From NCBI RefSeq assembly GCF_900547205.1, contig NZ_URFY01000102.1, forward strand, positions 1-6,117: a stretch of 6,117 bases of DNA. The letters are read 5' to 3'. Position numbers and translations under genes: made by a program. This document shows positions 1 through 5,531 of this stretch, piece by piece (the stretch's first letter is position 1; every line of letters starts with the position of its first letter). The notes below the pieces were generated by a model, which ran no database searches, was not told where the DNA came from, and saw nothing but the letters and a program-made list of their open reading frames with translations. The DNA is from an uncultured Bacteroides sp. GTDB taxonomy: Bacteria; Bacteroidota; Bacteroidia; Bacteroidales; Bacteroidaceae.

Positions 1-1792
1 TCCCGGCTGCCTTGTCCCACGAAAAGAGCATCAAAGGGACATCCAGCGGGCTGCCATCCCTTACTTTCAGGGCTTTCACCACTGATTGTGTGGGTTCTTC
101 GTCCTTTTCGATGGAAAGGATAGTTGCAGCCTTACGTTGTAATTCCGAACCTAAATGCCCCCGTAATTTCAATCCATTGGGTACAAAATGCAACACGCAG
201 AGAATACAGGTCTTATAAATTCCTGCCAGTCGGTACAGTTCATCTATCACCGCCACACTTTCCACTTCATCATTGGCACTTTTTACAAGGTCAGCAATGC
301 CATCTATCACAACTAATTGTATGCCCCCGTATTGGTAATAGAACTTATCCATGCTTTGAACAATGGCGTGCAGTCGTTCTTTACGGGACATACCTGTCAG
401 ACAAAATGCTTTCAGTTCTTCCGGTTTGTTTGGTTGTTTGGCACGTGCCAACAGGTTACTTACATTCTTGTACAGTTGTACTTCGGATTGTTCCGTATCA
501 TAGAGTAATACCGCTTTGTGTTTACTGTTGGCGGTTATCTGTATGCCGAGTGTATCTACTTCTTTATCCGGCTGGCTAATACAGCCCGCCAACATAGCAG
601 CAATATAATTACTTTTTCCTGTTCCCTCGCCACCTGTAATGCCGAACAGGTTTCCTTGTGTTCCCAGTGGAACGTCCCCCGCAGTGATTATCACTTGTGC
701 CTTTGCCGGAGGATTATTGAAGTCTATTTCGCACGATTTAAGCATAATCAATGTATCACTATATAGGTTATCTAAAAATTCGATAAACAATTTCAGGAAA
801 TCTTCACGGGTATTCCCTGCTTTGAAATAATCGGAAATATCCTTTTCCTCTTTCGTTCCGGGAAGTGGTAGGAGCAGACGTTTTATCCCAAATTCTTCCA
901 ACTGCTTTTCCTGTTTGCGTGCGCTTTCCTTCCCCGTCTTGTCGGTATCATATAACAAGATGATATGTTTAAAACGGAACGTCAGTTTGTAAATCAGGGT
1001 AGGCGGGATAGTCACCGTTTCACTGTTGAAACAGATAGCGTGAAAACCATGTGCCGCCAATGATATGACATCTTTTTCGCCACCCGTGATAAACAGTGTA
1101 TCACCCTTTGCGGGCAGTTGCTCCAATCCGAAACAATAGTTTTCTCCGAAGTTACCACCATATAGGAAACGGGTTTTCGAGAACGGACGGTACAACTTTA
1201 TGTACCGTTTGTCCTTATATCCGTACATCGGTTCTGTTACGGATGAAGTATAAGTGAACGGTGTCCCGTCCGCCGTTACGCTCTGAAAGTCCCGTAAGGA
1301 ACACACCTTGTAGAGTTCCAATACTTCCGGTGTGATACCGTACTGTTGCCAGTACATCAATTCGGCAAGCGGAAATTTCTGTTCCCTGAACTGGTAAGGC
1401 TTACTTCCCTTTTCAGGTGTTTCTTCCAGTGTATCATCCACCACACGGCAGGAGGTACGGGTAACAGGTATCGGATTACCTGTTGCCAGTCCCAGCCCCA
1501 AGTCCCGGTCTATAGTTTCCAATATTTCTATGAAATTCATCGGATTATTGCAATCCAGTCCTTTAAGTTGTCCCACGAAAAAGAAACAATCGCCACTATA
1601 ACTGTCGTTACCGAAATCTTTCATCTTATATATACCGTTACGACGGTCGAAATATATATTGCAGGACGCTTTATTATCTTCATAAAGCGGATTTAAGAAG
1701 TTGCGTCCTATCCGCCAATTACCGGGAACATAGTGTTTAAATACGGATAGCCCGTTATTTGTCCTTTCTAATATTTCTTCTTTCCTTAACAT
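1..1792 (-). CDS. Toprim primase-helicase fusion (NBU/CTn type), C-terminus cut by window edge
   Basis: The reading frame is open from the ATG at 1792 to the left edge: 597 codons without a stop. Residues about 18-75 align with a CHC2-type primase zinc-finger fold, but all expected zinc ligands are replaced (N34, Y37, M57, F60). A Toprim domain follows: TGGEKD with the catalytic glutamate E239, then LLYDTDKTG with D282 and D284. The C-terminal half is a RecA/RepA-like hexameric helicase core: Walker A GGEGTGKS at 387-394, a YDTEQS motif with E434, and Walker B LVVIDG at 493-498. The family is known from Bacteroides mobilizable elements (prmN1-like), where it is thought to prime and unwind the transferred strand or the circular form. 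Primer synthesis with a degenerate zinc finger is uncertain, as in Twinkle-like proteins. The start was chosen because residues 1-50 look family-like; no ribosome binding site is evident, normal for this phylum. It is probably co-transcribed with the overlapping upstream HTH gene. Confidence 0.88.
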   Translation of the reverse strand, partial: MLRKEEILERTNNGLSVFKHYVPGNWRIGRNFLNPLYEDNKASCNIYFDRRNGIYKMKDFGNDSYSGDCFFFVGQLKGLDCNNPMNFIEILETIDRDLGLGLATGNPIPVTRTSCRVVDDTLEETPEKGSKPYQFREQKFPLAELMYWQQYGITPEVLELYKVCSLRDFQSVTADGTPFTYTSSVTEPMYGYKDKRYIKLYRPFSKTRFLYGGNFGENYCFGLEQLPAKGDTLFITGGEKDVISLAAHGFHAICFNSETVTIPPTLIYKLTFRFKHIILLYDTDKTGKESARKQEKQLEEFGIKRLLLPLPGTKEEKDISDYFKAGNTREDFLKLFIEFLDNLYSDTLIMLKSCEIDFNNPPAKAQVIITAGDVPLGTQGNLFGITGGEGTGKSNYIAAMLAGCISQPDKEVDTLGIQITANSKHKAVLLYDTEQSEVQLYKNVSNLLARAKQPNKPEELKAFCLTGMSRKERLHAIVQSMDKFYYQYGGIQLVVIDGIADLVKSANDEVESVAVIDELYRLAGIYKTCILCVLHFVPNGLKLRGHLGSELQRKAATILSIEKDEEPTQSVVKALKVRDGSPLDVPLMLFSWDKAAG

Positions 1793-2114
1793 ATAGCTGG
1801 TGGTTTGTTATCAGGTCGTTAATATTCTCTTTATTGCTTTTTATCAGCCGTTCTTCCAGCATCCGTTTTACTTCGCTGATTTTGTAGAAGTAACGCCCTC
1901 GAATGTTAGAGTAGGCAATAGTTCCAGCCACTCGCAGACGTTGGAGTGTCTTTTCACTGATTTTCAAAAATGTGCAGACCTCGTAACTATCCACCCAAAT
2001 TTCATCTTCATTGGTACTTTCCGCTTCCGTGTGATTGAATATATAATCGGCGATAGCGGTAATTTTGTTGTCTAAATCCTTATAGGCTTTTGACTCGAAT
2101 GTTATTATCTCCAT
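1755..2114 (-). CDS. Helix-turn-helix DNA-binding protein (excisionase/MerR-like, HTH_17 type)
   Basis: A 119-residue protein. The central part, from WVDSYEVCTFLKISEKTLQR through RYFYKISEVKRMLEE (about residues 41-90), fits the HTH_17/excisionase fold: a helix-turn-helix that recognises DNA, then the RxYF-type wing and a helix beginning at the I/V-S-EV motif. The N-terminal 40 residues are acidic and the C-terminal 30 are highly charged. Proteins of this type sit directly upstream of primase and mobilization genes in Bacteroides NBU-type elements and act as small DNA-binding accessory factors or regulators; which role applies here cannot be read from the sequence. Its last 38 nt overlap the start of the primase-helicase in another frame, so translational coupling is likely. 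A Bacteroides-type promoter candidate lies about 40-70 nt upstream. Confidence 0.85.
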   Translation of the reverse strand: MEIITFESKAYKDLDNKITAIADYIFNHTEAESTNEDEIWVDSYEVCTFLKISEKTLQRLRVAGTIAYSNIRGRYFYKISEVKRMLEERLIKSNKENINDLITNHQLYVKERRNIRKDK

Positions 2115-2154
2115 TTTGCTAACTAATTGATTTGATGCAAAATTGGTAGGTTTT

Positions 2155-2183
2155 GAAAGATAAAACTACACGGTTCATACTAA
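2155..2183 (-). promoter_or_regulatory. Candidate promoter of the HTH-primase operon
   Basis: Read on the minus strand: TTAG (2183-2180) then 17 nt then TATCTTTC (2162-2155), compared with the Bacteroidota consensus TTTG-N19-21-TAnnTTTG. Each box has one mismatch and the spacer is slightly short, so the match is modest. A CATAGTA element (plus-strand 2184-2190) directly abuts the upstream side of the -33-like box and could be an activator half-site. Confidence 0.35.
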
Positions 2184-2238
2184 CATAGTAGATATTTTTT
2201 AAACTGTATTTTTTATGATTTTCTGACGAAAAAGGTAT

Positions 2239-2270
2239 AAAAAAAGGTGATTTGCATCAAACAAACCACC
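2239..2270 (-). terminator. Rho-independent terminator, second of a tandem pair after rteC
   Basis: On the minus strand GGTGGTTTG (2270-2262) pairs with CAAATCACC (2254-2246), nine pairs including one G-U wobble. The loop is 7 nt and seven T residues follow (2245-2239). This is a canonical intrinsic terminator for leftward transcription arriving from rteC. It sits upstream of the HTH-primase promoter candidate. Confidence 0.75.
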
Positions 2271-2277
2271 GAAAACA

Positions 2278-2311
2278 AAAAATACTATGCTGGTATCAAC
2301 ATAGTATTTTT
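2278..2311 (-). terminator. Terminator hairpin just downstream of rteC (possibly bidirectional)
   Basis: A perfect 12-bp stem: AAAAATACTATG (2278-2289) and CATAGTATTTTT (2300-2311) around a 10-nt loop. On the minus strand the stem ends in a T-rich stretch (TTTTTTGTTTT), 18 nt past the rteC stop. The stem contains the ATACTATG/CATAGTAT motif, which recurs in part (CATAGTA, 2184-2190) beside the next promoter, so it could also be a protein-binding dyad. Confidence 0.7.
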
Positions 2312-2328
2312 AGATATGTAAGCTACTA

Positions 2329-3177
2329 CTATATAGAATCATCTTCGTCCATCTTTTTAATCAATGATTGAATAAGTCGATTCAAATATGTAGTTCTGTC
2401 TTTCTTTCGTCCTTTCATAGCGATATAAGCAGCATAGTAATCGCCCAAATCAACATTAAATACTGCACCAAGATAATCCATCAACTCTTTAATTTCAATA
2501 TTGCCGTGATTAATATCTCCCGTAGAAGCGAGAGAGTACCCTATTTCAATCAGTGCAACTTTCTTTCCAGTAAAACAAACTGGGCGTTTTAGATATTTCG
2601 TCCGTGATTCTTCTAAATGTTTATCCTTTCCAATGTTCTGTAACCTTTTGTTGATGTATATGCGTAGCATTTCATTTGCAAGTATTTTAGCTACCTTGTA
2701 ATCAAACCCGGTGGAGAAATTGGGGTCACGGTCAAAACGAGAACCATCGGAATAAAGGCGAATATCCGCCCGTCCTCTTATGAAATAATATTCGTCATAT
2801 ATCGTTGATTTTGAACGGTAATACTGATAGAAATCCAAATTACAATTAAAGTAATAAGTTAGGTTGTCTAATTTTTCATTCAAATAAGCATTCACCACAT
2901 CATCGCTACCATTAGGGAACTTCGATTCTATTTGATAGATTTTATCATAATAGAGTAATCGGCTAAGTATTTCCGGCTTTTGTTCTTTAAAAAAGGAAAT
3001 TTCTTCTTCTTTAGAAGCAAAAGTATAGTTTACAACTTGCTCCCGTAACTCTTTAAGTGCTTTTTCTAAACACGTCACCATCGCAAGAGAGTTTGTTATG
3101 ACATCGCAATCATAAATGTCGAGAGTGGCTATCTCTGCATCTACTTCATCTAATATTTTTTGAATACATTCCCTCAT
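2329..3177 (-). CDS. rteC: RteC-family regulator of mobile-element excision
   Basis: A 282-residue protein recognised as the RteC family (Pfam RteC). The middle (about residues 130-180) contains the family signature YYFIRGRADIRLY, then a GSRFDRDPxFSTGFDYKVAK-like stretch and LANEMLRIYI. The C-terminal part contains VALIEIGYSLASTGDINHG, an IKELMDYLGAVFNVDLG-type segment, and a basic RKKDRTTYLNRL stretch typical of the DNA-binding half. In CTnDOT, RteC is the tetracycline-induced activator of the orf2c/xis2c excision operon and is switched on by RteA/RteB. Neither rteA nor rteB is visible here. Instead rteC closes the radical SAM - membrane protein operon, with a 4-nt ATGA overlap to a possible leader peptide. 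Length and frame look complete. Its target is unknown; the adjacent HTH-primase operon and the missing excision genes are candidates (inference). Confidence 0.88.
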   Translation of the reverse strand: MRECIQKILDEVDAEIATLDIYDCDVITNSLAMVTCLEKALKELREQVVNYTFASKEEEISFFKEQKPEILSRLLYYDKIYQIESKFPNGSDDVVNAYLNEKLDNLTYYFNCNLDFYQYYRSKSTIYDEYYFIRGRADIRLYSDGSRFDRDPNFSTGFDYKVAKILANEMLRIYINKRLQNIGKDKHLEESRTKYLKRPVCFTGKKVALIEIGYSLASTGDINHGNIEIKELMDYLGAVFNVDLGDYYAAYIAMKGRKKDRTTYLNRLIQSLIKKMDEDDSI

Positions 3178-3227
3178 AATTTAGTAGGGGTAATATTACT
3201 TAGAAAGGTTTTTATTGTATTTTTCAT
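3174..3227 (-). CDS. Possible 17-residue leader peptide coupled to rteC
   Basis: A short frame from ATG at 3227 to TGA at 3176-3174 encodes MKNTIKTFLSNITPTKL. It begins 4 nt after the membrane-protein stop codon, and its TGA overlaps the rteC ATG (ATGA). This arrangement would carry ribosomes from the membrane gene straight into rteC. It contains the perfect palindrome GTAATATTAC (3190-3199). It could be a genuine leader peptide, a reinitiation bridge, or chance; there is no homology evidence. Confidence 0.35.
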   Translation of the reverse strand: MKNTIKTFLSNITPTKL

Positions 3228-3231
3228 AAAT

Positions 3232-3681
3232 CTATTTTTTTACAAACTCTTTTGTCTGTAACAAGTAATGTATGAATCCCACAGTAATAAGAAAGTCAAT
3301 TCCGCCGATGATTACAAATATTCTGATTAAATCTTGGTTGATAGCATAATATCCAATAATCACAGCAAAAATGCTCCGGGCAATTCCATTACATAGTATA
3401 ATATGTCTATTGGTCTGGTTTAGTGGGTCTTTTGAAACCAATAATACAATTATCCCTATCAGTACTAAATCTATTCCTGCGGTATTAATAAATAGCGTGT
3501 GAAATATATCCGATGGAATTGAGATGCTATTTCCACCTAAACCCATAGAAGTGTTTAAGCGATTGAAAAAGAATAAGTATGATTCATATACGTTGGGGAT
3601 AATCAGTAGAAAAGCACCAATAATATTGAATGTTCCACTAAATCTTAACAGTCGCTTAAACTGAATAACATTGTTTGCCAT
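3232..3681 (-). CDS. Small four-helix integral membrane protein, function unknown
   Basis: A 149-residue protein with four likely membrane helices at about residues 14-31, 62-83, 95-114 and 118-141. A polar loop of about 30 residues (31-61) follows the first helix and a charged tail EFVKK ends the protein. Helices 2 and 4 share a motif (AGIDLVLIGIIVLL and GGIDFLITVGFIHYLL), suggesting an internal duplication of a two-helix unit. I do not recognise a named family; the overall shape recalls small DoxX/DUF4345-like proteins, but this is only a resemblance. The gene begins 10 nt after the radical SAM stop, so the two are almost certainly co-transcribed and may act in one pathway, for example with the membrane protein handling a product or sensing the envelope (inference). 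Confidence 0.75.
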   Translation of the reverse strand: MANNVIQFKRLLRFSGTFNIIGAFLLIIPNVYESYLFFFNRLNTSMGLGGNSISIPSDIFHTLFINTAGIDLVLIGIIVLLVSKDPLNQTNRHIILCNGIARSIFAVIIGYYAINQDLIRIFVIIGGIDFLITVGFIHYLLQTKEFVKK

Positions 3682-3691
3682 ACTACAATTT

Positions 3692-4585
3692 TTATAATGA
3701 ACGAATACTTTGCCTGTATGTGTTCAATTCTGTTTCACTTACATTTTCCTTTGTCTTTCTTAATTCAGCCAAAATCCTATTTTTATCTTTGGGTAAATAC
3801 CCGTTCATCGGGATAGGATTAGATACGGTGTTGGCAAGTAATGTCGTCTTGTTTTCGAGATTTCCAACGAAAGTTATTAATTCTTCTAATCTTTCATGTT
3901 CGGGAGATACAATATATTTCCCGTTTACCATATCTTCATAAAGTTCTGATTCCGGGAACAAGGTTAAAGACACTATAGATATAATGAAAGGTTTTAGCTG
4001 ACTGAATAATTTTGCACTTGCTAAAGCATTTCGTTGCCCGTTTCCTTTTCCTGCAAGTCCTGTCAAATAAACAATATAATATTCTATACCTGCTTCTTCC
4101 ATTTTTTTGCATTGCTCGAAGGTATCTTGTGCCGTATTTCCTTTATTCATTTCTGCTAAAGTTATATCATCGCCTGTTTCTGTTCCAATGGAAATTCCAT
4201 TGAAACCGTAACTTCGAAGCTCTTTTAGCTGTTCTACGGTTTTATTCTTTATATCAGAAATCCGTGAAAATGTACCAATCTGGCAACGAGGAAGATAATC
4301 ATGTATTGCCATAGCAAGGTCTTTCAACTTGTCAAAACTCAAAGCGAAAGGATTTGAGCCAGTTAAAAAAATGCGTCTTGCTCTTGGTTGATAATACTGA
4401 ATTATTTTCAAATCCGATTTAACTTCGGACATGGGCGATACTCGGAATTTAATTCCCGGATATAAACTGCAAAATTTACATTTGTGATGTGTGCATCCTA
4501 CTGTTACTTGTAGAAGTACAGAGCTGGCTTCATACGGAGGTCGCCATATCGGTCCCGTGAAGTGCATTTCTTCAAAATCCATCAT
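3692..4585 (-). CDS. Radical SAM enzyme with CX4CX2C cluster motif
   Basis: A 297-residue protein. Near the N-terminus, VGCTHHKCKFCSLYPG supplies C31, C36 and C39, ligands of a [4Fe-4S] cluster. The CX4CX2C spacing, with GC(S/T)H and FCxxY, is typical of a COG1032/Elp3-like radical SAM subgroup rather than the commoner CX3CX2C. IFLTGSNPF (72-80) resembles the glycine-rich SAM-binding strand and GISIGTETGDD (130-140) the later SAM/ribose contact. No cobalamin-binding, TRAM or SPASM domain is seen, so it is essentially a bare barrel with a short C-terminal extension. The substrate cannot be predicted. It is first in a leftward operon with a membrane protein and rteC, divergent from a HxlR regulator that probably controls it. 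Two in-frame ATGs begin the gene; 4582 is an equally possible start. Confidence 0.88.
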   Translation of the reverse strand: MMDFEEMHFTGPIWRPPYEASSVLLQVTVGCTHHKCKFCSLYPGIKFRVSPMSEVKSDLKIIQYYQPRARRIFLTGSNPFALSFDKLKDLAMAIHDYLPRCQIGTFSRISDIKNKTVEQLKELRSYGFNGISIGTETGDDITLAEMNKGNTAQDTFEQCKKMEEAGIEYYIVYLTGLAGKGNGQRNALASAKLFSQLKPFIISIVSLTLFPESELYEDMVNGKYIVSPEHERLEELITFVGNLENKTTLLANTVSNPIPMNGYLPKDKNRILAELRKTKENVSETELNTYRQSIRSL

Positions 4586-4633
4586 AATTTTTATTTATTT
4601 GTTTATTGAATCATCATCATTTTAAAACTTTAT

Positions 4634-4665
4634 GTTGATTCTAAAAATATATTTGCTTACTTTTG
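4634..4665 (+). promoter_or_regulatory. Candidate promoter of the HxlR gene
   Basis: GTTG (4634-4637), a 20-nt spacer and TACTTTTG (4658-4665) match the Bacteroidota -33/-7 pattern TTTG-N19-21-TAnnTTTG with one mismatch. Transcription would begin near 4672, giving a leader of roughly 100 nt that contains the dyad repeats at 4704-4742. Confidence 0.5.
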
Positions 4666-4671
4666 TGAATG

Positions 4672-4702
4672 CAAATATAAATAGTAAGTTGCTATAAAAA
4701 AA
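4672..4702 (-). promoter_or_regulatory. Candidate promoter of the radical SAM - rteC operon
   Basis: On the minus strand TTTT (4702-4699), a 19-nt spacer and TATATTTG (4679-4672) fit the Bacteroidota consensus with one mismatch in the -33 box. The -7 box is one arm of a perfect 9-bp inverted repeat, TATATTTGC (4648-4656) / GCAAATATA (4671-4679). The start site would lie near 4665, facing the opposing HxlR promoter. Confidence 0.45.
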
Positions 4703-4703
4703 G

Positions 4704-4742
4704 AACTAACTTAAATGTTAGATAGTTACATGAATGTTAGTT
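4704..4742. promoter_or_regulatory. Dyad and direct repeats, candidate HxlR operator
   Basis: AACTAAC (4704-4710) is an exact inverted match to GTTAGTT (4736-4742). Between them a closer dyad CTAAC-N6-GTTAG (4706-4721) is present, and AATGTTAG occurs twice 19 nt apart (4714-4721, 4733-4740). HxlR regulators bind short dyads near their own promoters. This cluster lies between the radical SAM promoter candidate and the HxlR start codon, a natural place for autoregulation and control of the divergent operon (inference). Confidence 0.45.
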
Positions 4743-4776
4743 TTGCTGAATATCACAACTATAAAAATGAAAATTT

Positions 4777-5133
4777 ATGGAAAATAATTTTGAAGAAACC
4801 ATTTGTCCTGCTTGTAGTATTATTGATAGGTTCGGTGATAAGTGGTCTTTGCGTATTTTAGTACTATTGCATACCAATGGAACAATGCGGTTTAACGAAA
4901 TATTCAAAAGCACCCCTAATATTTCCCAACGAATGTTGTCTGTTGCTTTGAAATCATTAGAAGCCGACAAGTTAGTGAGTAGAAAAGTATATCCTGAAAT
5001 CCCACCACGAGTAGAATATACATTAACACCATTAGGTCGAAGTTTAATTCCGCCATTAGAGGGGGTTATTCAATGGGCTATTTCTAATGCCGATGAAATA
5101 ATAGAGCATCGGAATAAACAAAACGAGAAATAA
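4777..5133 (+). CDS. HxlR-family winged-helix transcriptional regulator
   Basis: A 118-residue protein that matches the HxlR family along its whole length. CPACSIIDRFGDKWSLRIL (10-28) is the family N-terminal signature with C10 and C13. The winged helix follows: MRFNEIFKSTPNIS, then RMLSVALKSLEADKLV (about 37-67), and the wing PPRVEYTLTPLGRSL (76-90) with the hallmark YxLTxxG. Members such as YodB, HypR and HxlR act as dimers, and several sense quinones, aldehydes or oxidants through the N-terminal cysteine; C10 is the likely counterpart, with C13 a possible partner. It is divergent from the radical SAM operon and probably regulates both. The start at 4777 is preceded by an A/T-rich leader with no Shine-Dalgarno sequence. 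An ATG at 4767 is out of frame and stops after six codons. Confidence 0.92.
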   Translation: MENNFEETICPACSIIDRFGDKWSLRILVLLHTNGTMRFNEIFKSTPNISQRMLSVALKSLEADKLVSRKVYPEIPPRVEYTLTPLGRSLIPPLEGVIQWAISNADEIIEHRNKQNEK

Positions 5134-5188
5134 ATTCGATGTAAGGTGCAAGTATATATCTATATATAGCTTGCACCTTACACCGAAT
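5134..5188. repeat. Long palindrome directly after the HxlR stop codon
   Basis: The 19-nt arms at 5134-5152 and 5170-5188 are inverted copies with a single mismatch; the core of each arm is TGTAAGGTGCAAG. The 17-nt loop is a TATATA-rich stretch that can itself fold. It begins at the first base after the HxlR TAA. No T-tract follows on either strand, so it is not a textbook intrinsic terminator. It may terminate or stabilise the HxlR message, or be a recombination or replication site. Confidence 0.8.
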
Positions 5189-5210
5189 CTGAAACATTTA
5201 TATTCAGACA

Positions 5211-5242
5211 TTTGCGTAATTCGGAAAAGAACTGTATCTTTG
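5211..5242 (+). promoter_or_regulatory. Consensus Bacteroidota promoter in the attachment region
   Basis: TTTG (5211-5214), exactly 20 nt, then TATCTTTG (5235-5242): a full match to TTTG-N19-21-TAnnTTTG. Transcription would begin near 5249. No protein-coding frame follows before the terminator at 5431-5467. Confidence 0.65.
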
Positions 5243-5258
5243 AACCCGTGAGATAGGC

Positions 5259-5286
5259 AGACAAACAGCGGACAAAGCCAGACAAA
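5259..5286 (+). repeat. Three helically spaced RGACAAA repeats
   Basis: AGACAAA (5259-5265), GGACAAA (5270-5276) and AGACAAA (5280-5286) repeat with 11- and 10-nt periods, about one helical turn. A fourth copy lies at 5406-5412 and an inverted one (TTTGTCC) at 5600-5606. The placement around the core suggests binding sites for the integrase arm domain or an excisionase. Confidence 0.5.
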
Positions 5287-5371
5287 AGCGTCATTGAAAA
5301 TCGTTACTGTTTCGTTACCTATTTGAAATGTTGGAAGCTAAATATGCTGAAATATAGGTGGTTAGATGGAA

Positions 5372-5395
5372 GGGTTCAGTACCCTGTCTCTCCGC
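5372..5395 (+). other. Candidate attachment core inside a tRNA-Ser 3'-end mimic
   Basis: CCTGTCTCTCCGC (5383-5395) is, as I recall, the 13-bp attachment core of NBU2-type elements, which insert at the 3' end of tRNA-Ser genes. The preceding GGGTTC-N4-CCC (5372-5384) looks like a tRNA T-arm, but the loop TTCAGTA lacks the invariant A58. No tRNA-Ser body or matching 5' acceptor strand lies upstream, so this is a mimic rather than a gene. It is 274 nt upstream of the integrase start, a usual position for att sites. Confidence 0.6.
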
Positions 5396-5430
5396 TGAAA
5401 CCCTAAGACAAAAAGGGTCAAAAAAAGGAC

Positions 5431-5467
5431 AAGTCCTACAATATCAACGTATTGTAGGACTTTTTTT
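5431..5467 (+). terminator. Strong rho-independent terminator
   Basis: A perfect 13-bp stem, AAGTCCTACAATA (5431-5443) and TATTGTAGGACTT (5450-5462), with a 6-nt loop and a run of seven T residues (5461-5467). It lies 35 nt after the attachment core. It would end transcripts from the 5211-5242 promoter, or from a tRNA gene fused at the core, before they reach the integrase. Confidence 0.9.
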
Positions 5468-5531
5468 ATTGATTCTTGTCAGGGGTAAAAGCCATAAAAT
5501 AGCCCCTTTCTGACATAGTTCAGTAACCAAA

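Larger units (their letters stand above)
5249..5467 (+). ncRNA. Candidate untranslated RNA of about 215 nt crossing the attachment core
   Basis: This is the interval between a full-consensus promoter and a strong intrinsic terminator, with no frame longer than a few codons. It spans the RGACAAA repeats, the tRNA-Ser-like 3' end and the core. It may be a real small RNA, a relic of a tRNA transcription unit, or an attenuated leader for the integrase. Only the promoter and terminator support it; the RNA itself is inferred and no known RNA family is recognised. Confidence 0.3.

Noticed and set aside
124..579. A 151-codon plus-strand frame, with several others up to 2075
   Set aside because: These lie opposite the primase-helicase and HTH genes, whose minus-strand frames carry clear motifs; the plus-strand translations are rich in Cys, His and Tyr with no domain.
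4478..4498. CX4CX2C in the radical SAM protein as a degenerate cluster site
   Set aside because: This spacing with GC(S/T)H and FC is a known variant in COG1032/Elp3-like proteins, so it is not a lost residue.
4767..4787. ATG at 4767 as an earlier HxlR start
   Set aside because: It is in a different frame and stops after six codons.
4737..4970. A 77-codon minus-strand frame over the start of the HxlR gene
   Set aside because: It is antisense to a well-conserved HxlR sequence and shows no recognisable motif.
5134..5188. Palindrome as a standard intrinsic terminator
   Set aside because: No run of T follows the stem on either strand, unlike the hairpins at 2239-2270 and 5431-5467.
5306..5395. 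A complete tRNA-Ser gene ending in the attachment core
   Set aside because: No 5' acceptor strand GGAGAGA, no anticodon arm, and the T loop lacks the invariant A; only the 3' end is imitated.
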